Positions 5,965 to 9,958 of a stretch of 9,958 bases of DNA are shown here, one piece after another. The notes below the pieces were generated by a model. It searched no databases and was not told where the DNA came from. It worked only from the letters and a program-made list of their open reading frames with translations. Each line of letters begins with the position of its first letter. Within the stretch, counting starts at the first letter, position 1. Source of the stretch: Thermacetogenium sp. UBA5472 (GTDB taxonomy: Bacteria; Bacillota; DSM-12270; Thermacetogeniales; Thermacetogeniaceae); the NCBI GenBank assembly GCA_002426495.1, contig DIQC01000047.1:1-9958 (forward strand). Reading direction: 5' to 3'. The position numbers and the translations under genes are program-made.

Positions 5965-6658
5965 TAATGATCACTCCTAAAGTTGCACCAATTATAGTGG
6001 CAATAATGATGTTAGAAAGGTTATCCATAGTCGAGGGAATCAAAAAACCGATGATCAGGCAGACCACTGCTGTAAACACCGCAACAAAGACATCTGTTCT
6101 CCGTTTGATCATCATGACCAGCAAACAGATATACATAGCGGGCAGGGCAAATCCCAATCCGAGCCTGTCCGTATCGGGGATAAATCCCCCTAAAACCGCT
6201 CCTAATAATGTGCTGCCTATCCAACCCAGATGGGAGGTCAGATTCAAGCCAGCCATATAGGAAGCTGTGGCCTCATGATCCTGGTAGTGATTCATGGCTA
6301 CGGCATAGGTTTCATCGGTCAAGCCGTAGGAGAGCAAACTAGCAGCTAATGGCTTCACCCGATCCTTTAAAAAAGGAACTGTTGAGGTAGAAAAAAGCAG
6401 ATACCTCAAATTAACCAGAACATTAGCCATTATAATAGTAATCATTGCCCCCCCTGCCTGCATGATCCCGATCGCTATATACTGGCCGGCACCTGTAAAA
6501 CAGAGCACTGACATCATAGTTGCCTGAGCCACTGACATTCCAGTCTCTATAGCTAGCACTCCGAAGGCAAACCCCAAAGGAAGGTACCCCAGTACTATGG
6601 GAATAGCTTCTTTCATGCCTTTCTGTAATTCCTTTTGCTGTATTGCTTCTTGCTGCAT
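5951..6658 (-). CDS. azlC: AzlC family branched-chain amino acid exporter, large subunit
   Basis: A 235-aa polytopic protein with the AzlC signature near the N-terminus: KEAIPIVLGYLPLGFAFGVL, then FTGAGQYIAIGI and VLVNLRYLLFSTS. Further on it has SYGLTDETYAVAMNHY and several C-terminal helices, about seven in all. With AzlD it forms an amino-acid efflux permease. The length is within the family range. The annotated ATG has only a weak GGTGG site; the ATG fourteen codons later (MKEAIP), with AAGGA 13 nt before it, is a possible alternative, since the family's conserved part starts there. The gene overlaps azlD by 14 nt. No AzlB-type or Lrp-type regulator is seen beside it. Confidence 0.93.
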   Translation of the reverse strand: MQQEAIQQKELQKGMKEAIPIVLGYLPLGFAFGVLAIETGMSVAQATMMSVLCFTGAGQYIAIGIMQAGGAMITIIMANVLVNLRYLLFSTSTVPFLKDRVKPLAASLLSYGLTDETYAVAMNHYQDHEATASYMAGLNLTSHLGWIGSTLLGAVLGGFIPDTDRLGLGFALPAMYICLLVMMIKRRTDVFVAVFTAVVCLIIGFLIPSTMDNLSNIIIATIIGATLGVIINGQH

Positions 6659-6871
6659 TTACCTACCACCATCCCCTAGCCAAACACTCTGTTTACTCTT
6701 TCCCACTTCCCACTTCCCACTTCTATTCTCACCTCTAACCTCCCGCTTCCCACATCCCAAAATAAACAGCCAGCCACCGTTGACAACCGGAAAACTGGCC
6801 GCACGAAATGAATAATTTGAAACAAGAATACGTTTATTATTTTCTAGACAAAGCGACAGATTCCTTCTCTG
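6659..6871. other. azlC upstream region
   Basis: Non-coding. It holds a purine/pyrimidine tandem repeat (own entry) and, read on the - strand, a TTGTCA near 6777-6782 with no good -10 partner. No T-box or riboswitch could be recognised. The 72-codon + strand frame here reads through the repeat and is not credible. Confidence 0.35.
6697..6724. repeat. Tandem CCCACTT repeat (GTGGGAA on the - strand)
   Basis: CCCACTT occurs three times in a row with a 7-nt step (TTCCCACTTCCCACTTCCCACTT), and degenerate forms (CCCGCTT, CCCACAT) recur to about 6758. The result is a strand-biased stretch of G and A on the - strand directly upstream of azlC. Such repeats are intergenic simple-sequence elements in some Clostridia. 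Confidence 0.7.
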
Positions 6872-6917
6872 AAAAAAGCGATAACCGCCGGCGTACTCTT
6901 ACCAACCGGCGGTTATC
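6872..6917 (-). terminator. Strong rho-independent terminator of the 53-aa gene
   Basis: GATAACCGCCGG (6880-6891) and CCGGCGGTTATC (6906-6917) form a perfect 12-bp stem around a 14-nt loop. On the - strand it is followed by GC and six T. It ends about 30 nt past the stop of the small gene and isolates it from azlCD. Confidence 0.88.
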
Positions 6918-6949
6918 CAGTTCGCTCCACCTCTAACATCTGCTAAACC

Positions 6950-7111
6950 TCACTTAGTCTTTTTCTTTTCTTCCATAATGTAGTTGTAGAGATAGTACAG
7001 ATCATCGTAGGGGTATTCGTACTCCACTCTCTCCTCTGCCTTGTGATGAGGAACCAATTTCAAATGTTTCTGTTCAGCCTTTCTCTCCATCTCCTTCCAT
7101 GCGATTGCCAT
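6950..7111 (-). CDS. Small hypothetical protein, 53 aa, tyrosine-rich centre
   Basis: An ATG at 7111 is preceded by AAAGGAG with a good gap, and the frame runs 53 codons to TGA, followed by a textbook terminator. The protein is soluble and highly charged. A basic helix (MAIAWKEMERKAEQKHLKLV) leads into PHHKAEERVEYEYPYDD, then LYYLYNYIM, and the end is lysine-rich, EEKKKTK. Codon choice and expression signals are those of a real gene, although it is short enough to escape automatic annotation. No membrane segment, cysteine or signal peptide is present. I do not recognise a family. It is transcribed away from the MarR-like gene, and repeat sequences that could be operators lie between them (7148-7174). 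A role cannot be assigned. Confidence 0.75.
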   Translation of the reverse strand: MAIAWKEMERKAEQKHLKLVPHHKAEERVEYEYPYDDLYYLYNYIMEEKKKTK

Positions 7112-7147
7112 CTAAATCAGCTCCTTTCTTAGCTTTCCTGTTTTTAT

Positions 7148-7174
7148 TTACTTTACTAATCTTTACTAAAGTAA
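7148..7174. promoter_or_regulatory. Repeated and inverted CTTTACTAA elements, possible operator
   Basis: CTTTACTAA occurs at 7151-7159 and 7161-7169, a 10-nt step close to one helical turn. TTACTTTA (7148-7155) and TAAAGTAA (7167-7174) form an inverted repeat. The cluster lies 37-63 nt upstream of the 53-aa gene and between it and the MarR-like gene, where an operator would be expected. The regulator is unknown. Confidence 0.4.
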
Positions 7175-7268
7175 TATTGCAAAACCCGTGCCATGTACTA
7201 TACAGTGTTTTTTCTGCATAATTAACCATAAAACACCCTATCCAGCTCGAACATCTGTCCTTGGCTGC

Positions 7269-7286
7269 CGTTTTTTCGAAAAAACG
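7269..7286. repeat. 18-bp perfect palindrome
   Basis: CGTTTTTTCGAAAAAACG reads the same on both strands. It is about 27 nt before the first possible start of the MarR-like gene. It may be a protein-binding site or the scar of a rearrangement; as it has no loop it is a poor terminator. Confidence 0.5.
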
Positions 7287-7312
7287 CACCGATAATATGT
7301 TATGTTGGCATC

Positions 7313-7669
7313 TTGGGCAGTGCAGAGGCCAATGTGCTGATGTTCCTCTATACCAATGGTGATGGAGTAAAACAGGATGACATCGTATCAGGAGTAGCTG
7401 TCAGTAAACCAGCTATTTCACGAACAGTGGTGTCTATAGAGAAAAAAGGGTACGTTACCCGTAAGCACAGCCATAATAACAAAAGAGCCTATCTGGTCTA
7501 CATGACCGATAAGGCCCGCCAAGGAGAAACCTTTATCCGACAGCAATACGCCGACCTGGTAACAGCTACTGCCACAGGTATCCCTGAAGAAAAAGTTGTG
7601 GAATTCATTGAAATCTTTAAACAGGTAGCTGATAATCTGGACAACCACAGAAAGGCAACACTCAAGTAA
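7313..7669 (+). pseudogene. MarR family transcriptional regulator, apparently lacking its N-terminal helix
   Basis: A winged-helix protein of the MarR family. SAEANVLMFLYTNGDGVKQ leads into the recognition helix region DIVSGVAVSKPAISRTV, followed by EKKGYVTRKHSHNNKRAYL with the wing, and then a C-terminal dimerisation helix. MarR proteins normally have about 140-150 residues. Only 118 are present here, and the missing part is the first helix (about 30 residues), which pairs in the dimer. The first in-frame start is TTG at 7313 without any ribosome site. The open frame continues upstream to 7232 but contains no start codon and no MarR-like sequence. I therefore favour a 5'-truncated gene; a functional short form using TTG cannot be excluded. 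The DNA-binding core looks intact. Confidence 0.7.
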
Positions 7670-7690
7670 AAGAACTATTCCCTTTTTATT

Positions 7691-7722
7691 GGGGTGCTTG
7701 CTTTCATGACCTTTAGCATCCC
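7691..7722. terminator. Weak hairpin between convergent genes
   Basis: GGGGTGCT and AGCATCCC pair over 8 bp (one G-U) around a 16-nt loop, located between the convergent MarR-like and EamA-type genes. T-runs are poor on both sides, so a terminator role is only possible. Confidence 0.3.
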
Positions 7723-7742
7723 GATTCTATTAATATCCATTA

Positions 7743-8105
7743 TCACTTATTAATAAAAATAACGCCACCAATAATTAGAAAAATACCAATCACTTTATTT
7801 ACGGTAATGGGCTCTTTAAAAAGAAAATAAGAATAAAACAGAACCAACACATAACTCAAGCTGACCATGGGGTATACATAACTCAGGTTTTCCCTGGTCA
7901 GCGCCTTTATCCAGGTAATAGCGCCTGCTGCATAAAAGGCAAGGGCGATTAATACCTGCGGTGTTGACACAATTCTGATCAGATCGTGAAAAACTGTCTG
8001 CGGAGAACAAAAAACACTCCCCAGCTTGTTCACACCTAATTTAAGAATCGTCTGCCCTGTCGCTCCCATAAATACTGAAAAAAGAACGAGCAAAAAACTT
8101 TTCAT
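7743..8105 (-). CDS. Small EamA/SMR-type transporter (four membrane helices)
   Basis: A 120-aa membrane protein with four hydrophobic helices (about 2-24, 51-69, 77-95, 103-119), the size of an SMR/DMT half-transporter. The first helix has GATGQTILKLG; the third carries LSYVYPMVSLSYVLVLF; the last section is KEPITVNKVIGIFLIIGGVIF, typical of the EamA domain. The membrane-embedded glutamate of EmrE-like drug pumps is not found in helix 1. A role like the ArnE-type flippase subunits or an unknown metabolite carrier is therefore more likely than multidrug export. GAGGAG lies 8 nt before the ATG. No partner half-transporter gene is adjacent, so it may work as a homodimer. The family is secure, the substrate unknown. 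Confidence 0.85.
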   Translation of the reverse strand: MKSFLLVLFSVFMGATGQTILKLGVNKLGSVFCSPQTVFHDLIRIVSTPQVLIALAFYAAGAITWIKALTRENLSYVYPMVSLSYVLVLFYSYFLFKEPITVNKVIGIFLIIGGVIFINK

Positions 8106-8193
8106 CTAGTTAGCTCCTCACGATTAGTAGAAAAATGCCCTTCCATACCCTACCATATATAGGACAAACATGCCAATATTTTAGATAAAATTA

Positions 8194-8211
8194 CCTGATC
8201 TTTCGATCAGG
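8194..8211 (-). terminator. Hairpin with GAAA tetraloop, probable terminator of the 298-aa gene
   Basis: On the - strand CCTGATC-GAAA-GATCAGG is a perfect 7-bp stem with a GNRA loop, followed by TAATTTTATC. It is about 65 nt past the stop of the upstream membrane-protein gene and before the EamA-type gene. On the + strand ATGCC (8170-8174) and GGCAT (8214-8218) enclose it and precede T-rich DNA, so it might act in either direction. Confidence 0.5.
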
Positions 8212-8277
8212 GAGGCATTTTTTGTACTAAACACTTTGATGCACCACCAGCTCAGTGGCCCCCTGGCTGAATCAACC

Positions 8278-9174
8278 CTACCATCTGCCCCATTTATTCG
8301 AAAACCTCAATGTTTCTTGAGCCTTTGCACCCAGGCTCAAAACCCAGACAACGATCCAACCAAACACAAAGTTCGAGGTCAGGATCTCAACAAAGTGAGC
8401 TCTACAGATCACTTCAGGCATAAATGGATTCGGCATTAATAGCAATCCCCCCATCAGCACTGAGTACAGCAAAGACACAGCAAGCCCCGTCTCCCACCAG
8501 GCACCCTTCATCATGCGAATAATAGGAAGCGCCAGGGCAACCCAGATCAAAGCCCGCAATGCCTGGAAGGGAAGGATCCATGAGGGCATCTCCAGCCCTG
8601 CATAAAACTGCTGGAAGGCATCCCCTGCCAATGGCTGGAAGACAAACATGCCGAAACCAATGTAAATAAGGACATAGATGACCGCCAGCAGTGCCAATTT
8701 CCAAATCCATTGACCTATAGGCATCACCAGCCTGCTATTTCGCTCCGGTAAAAAATAATCCCTTCTCTTTATCTTGCCGAGTACCAAAACAGCCAGTGGT
8801 GCAAATACTATAGCCACAATGGCTCCCTGTAGAAACAGCTTGGGGATCATCTCTGCTGGAACAATATCCACCAAATATTTAAGAAAAACAACAGTTTCGA
8901 TCTGGGACAGAAAAGTCATGATTCCAAAGAGTACAACAGCAATAGTCAATATCAGCGGCCACCCAAACCATCTAGAACGAATAATGGGGTAGCTTAAAAC
9001 GATGCTGTAAAGAAAGCTAACACCAAGTAGTGCTTTTCCTGCGGCAGCTGCATCCGCCGACTGCCCTGTATCACCTAAACCCAATACCAAAGAAGCGGCA
9101 GACATGATGAACATAAATAATAATGCTAGTAGAATGATTCTGAAAATATAACTGAGACTGGACCTCCATGCCAT
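8278..9174 (-). CDS. Multi-pass membrane protein of unknown function, 298 aa
   Basis: A protein with about eight membrane helices arranged in two sets separated by a basic cytoplasmic stretch (KIKRRDYFLPERNSR, about residues 133-147). Segments that could be diagnostic are GDAFQQFYAGLEMPSW, FQALRALIWVALALPIIRMM and KGAWWETGLAVSLLYSVLMG. Also notable are LMPNPFMPEVICRAHFVEIL and FVFGWIVVWVL. The last part, with acidic, histidine and arginine residues next to helices, might bind an ion or cofactor, but this is speculation. GAGGAGG precedes the ATG at a good distance. A large insert-free layout and absence of transporter motifs prevent a family name; I do not recognise it. The 277-nt gap upstream and a hairpin downstream suggest a single-gene unit. 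Confidence 0.72.
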   Translation of the reverse strand: MAWRSSLSYIFRIILLALLFMFIMSAASLVLGLGDTGQSADAAAAGKALLGVSFLYSIVLSYPIIRSRWFGWPLILTIAVVLFGIMTFLSQIETVVFLKYLVDIVPAEMIPKLFLQGAIVAIVFAPLAVLVLGKIKRRDYFLPERNSRLVMPIGQWIWKLALLAVIYVLIYIGFGMFVFQPLAGDAFQQFYAGLEMPSWILPFQALRALIWVALALPIIRMMKGAWWETGLAVSLLYSVLMGGLLLMPNPFMPEVICRAHFVEILTSNFVFGWIVVWVLSLGAKAQETLRFSNKWGRW

Positions 9175-9451
9175 TCCTTTTCCTCCTCGAATACATCGGT
9201 ATTAACCATTTATATAGTTCCTTGCACCAGCAGCTGATTCCTGCTGCAGGAATAAAATAAGATATCAACGGAAGAAAGGCAGCGGATAAAGCCAATACAA
9301 CAAGATATTGCCTTATTAATAAAGAAAGCCTGCTTAAAGCAGGCTGTTAATTCCTTTATGGTCACTTTTCTTATCGAACAATACCGCGAACAGCATTTAA
9401 CCCAGTGTTATCTGTAAAGATGTCCTTCACCAATTTATAAACAGCAGTAAT
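9175..9451. other. Intergenic DNA between the DUF2512 and 298-aa protein genes
   Basis: It contains the terminator at 9318-9345. The 26 codons after the DUF2512 stop stay open in the same frame (to 9371). No clear promoter for the 298-aa gene was found; an open - strand frame through 9175-9295 lacks a ribosome site. Confidence 0.35.
9318..9345 (-). terminator. Terminator downstream of the DUF2512 gene
   Basis: AGCCTGCT (9327-9334) and AGCAGGCT (9338-9345) give a perfect 8-bp stem. On the - strand it is followed by TTCTTTATT. It ends transcription about 107 nt after the DUF2512 stop. Confidence 0.7.
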
Positions 9452-9802
9452 TTATGGTGCAACCTTTTCATCCCTTAACAAATACTGATGGAATAAATAC
9501 TCCGCAACTGCTATTAGTAAGAATAGCGCTATTAATGAAGTTGAATTAGTGTTAAATGCAGGCACTCCGAGATCCATGAGATAAGCCAATAGTACGCCAA
9601 GCAGCCCATCTCCGATAGAAGCAGATATATTCCCGAATTTAGGTAGTACTACTAAATCACCTAAAACGTAATTTACAGCTGTAGCAAGGATAGCCAGGGT
9701 TATAATCCAGGTGAAGGGGTTTTCGATTATTAACCCAAAACTTATCGCCACAGCGAGCAGTGTAATGATAAACTTCGAAATAAGCGCCCATGCAGTTTTC
9801 AA
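9452..9802 (-). CDS. DUF2512 (YndM-like) membrane protein
   Basis: A 116-aa protein with four membrane helices (about 7-26, 28-47, 62-79, 86-105), matching the YndM/DUF2512 family. Typical parts are the first helix ending in FGLIIENPF, the central AVNYVLGDLVVLPKFGN, then DGLLGVLLAYLM and the last helix before the cytoplasmic tail LLRDEKVAP. The family occurs mostly in spore-forming Bacillota and has no known biochemical function. The start is a TTG at 9802, preceded by AGGAGG with a 9-nt gap. The ATG one step closer to that site is in a different frame. The gene is followed by a terminator. Family assignment is good, role unknown. Confidence 0.85.
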   Translation of the reverse strand: MKTAWALISKFIITLLAVAISFGLIIENPFTWIITLAILATAVNYVLGDLVVLPKFGNISASIGDGLLGVLLAYLMDLGVPAFNTNSTSLIALFLLIAVAEYLFHQYLLRDEKVAP

Positions 9803-9811
9803 AACACATTA

Positions 9812-9817
9812 CCTCCT
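9812..9817 (-). promoter_or_regulatory. Ribosome binding site deciding the TTG start of the DUF2512 gene
   Basis: AGGAGG on the - strand, 9 nt before TTG (9800-9802), is the only strong site in reach and supports the unusual start codon. Confidence 0.7.
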
Positions 9818-9881
9818 ATAATTTTTTCATAGTTGCTGTCTGTCAACGGGATAGATAGTTTTAAGTAAATCTTAGTGTGTC

Positions 9882-9904
9882 AGCTTCTCTACAATTGAGA
9901 AGCT
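9882..9904. terminator. Inverted repeat AGCTTCTC/GAGAAGCT, possible + strand terminator
   Basis: A perfect 8-bp stem with a 7-nt loop, followed on the + strand by ATTTTCATATTT. No + strand gene precedes it here, so it might instead be a structured leader or a relic upstream of the DUF2512 gene. Confidence 0.35.
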
Positions 9905-9958
9905 ATTTTCATATTTGAACAACCTGGCAGCTGGCAGCCTCCTTGTATACTATGAGCA

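Noticed and set aside
7074..7289. 71-aa - strand frame starting MRFFEKTAAKDR
   Set aside because: Crosses the palindrome and operator-like repeats and overlaps the 53-aa gene, which has much better signals.
8106..8230. Guanidine-type riboswitch in front of the EamA/SMR-like gene
   Set aside because: The hairpin loop is GAAA and the paired ACGR loops of guanidine-II are missing; no other riboswitch pattern fits.
9071..9295. 74-aa - strand frame starting LSAAFLPLISYF
   Set aside because: The first part is hydrophobic and tempting, but the rest overlaps the 298-aa gene out of frame, there is no ribosome site, and the open frame extends back through the terminator hairpin.
9818..9846. TTGACA-N17-AATTAT promoter for the DUF2512 gene
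   Set aside because: The -10 box would touch the ribosome binding site, so the transcript would start too late to include it.

Overview
The window looks like a chromosomal stretch of an anaerobic, low-to-mid GC Bacillota (Clostridia or Negativicutes type). The evidence is Shine-Dalgarno sites of the AGGAGG type, TTG and GTG starts, an acetogen-style methyltetrahydrofolate:corrinoid methyltransferase, an AzlCD amino-acid exporter, a YndM/DUF2512 protein known from spore formers, and a Spo0B-type histidine kinase. The genus cannot be fixed from sequence alone.

Region 1 (1-1723, + strand, AT-rich) is accessory in character. It holds the 3' part of a Vat/CatB-like hexapeptide acetyltransferase, a GNAT acetyltransferase and a CPBP intramembrane protease, with a GC-richer non-coding patch (839-1036) carrying a short direct repeat. 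Region 2 (1724-2800) is a gene graveyard. A frameshifted N-terminal stub of an alpha/beta hydrolase on the + strand runs directly into the truncated, frameshifted, GC-rich remains of an EmrB/QacA-type MFS transporter on the - strand. A perfect 13-bp-arm palindrome lies at the 5' edge of the transporter remnant.

Region 3 (2949-6658, all - strand) is well preserved. In the order of transcription it reads azlC-azlD (overlapping), a 166-aa polytopic membrane protein overlapping a Spo0B/GHKL-type histidine kinase (a split sensor with no response regulator in view), and then a methyltransferase with its own promoter, a possible 34-codon upstream ORF, a strong ribosome site and a terminator. Region 4 (6659-7742) has a G/A-rich tandem repeat, a strong terminator, a short 53-aa gene on the - strand with a strong ribosome site, and a MarR-like regulator on the + strand that appears to have lost its N-terminal helix. 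Region 5 (7743-9958, - strand) holds three small or medium membrane-protein genes: an SMR/EamA half-transporter, an unrecognised multi-pass protein and a DUF2512 protein. Three hairpins near them could be terminators.

No rRNA, tRNA, CRISPR array, complete insertion sequence or replication origin was seen. The most notable points are the split orphan sensor, the stand-alone methyltransferase with an overlapping upstream ORF, the 53-aa gene, and the palindromes next to decayed MarR/MFS material.
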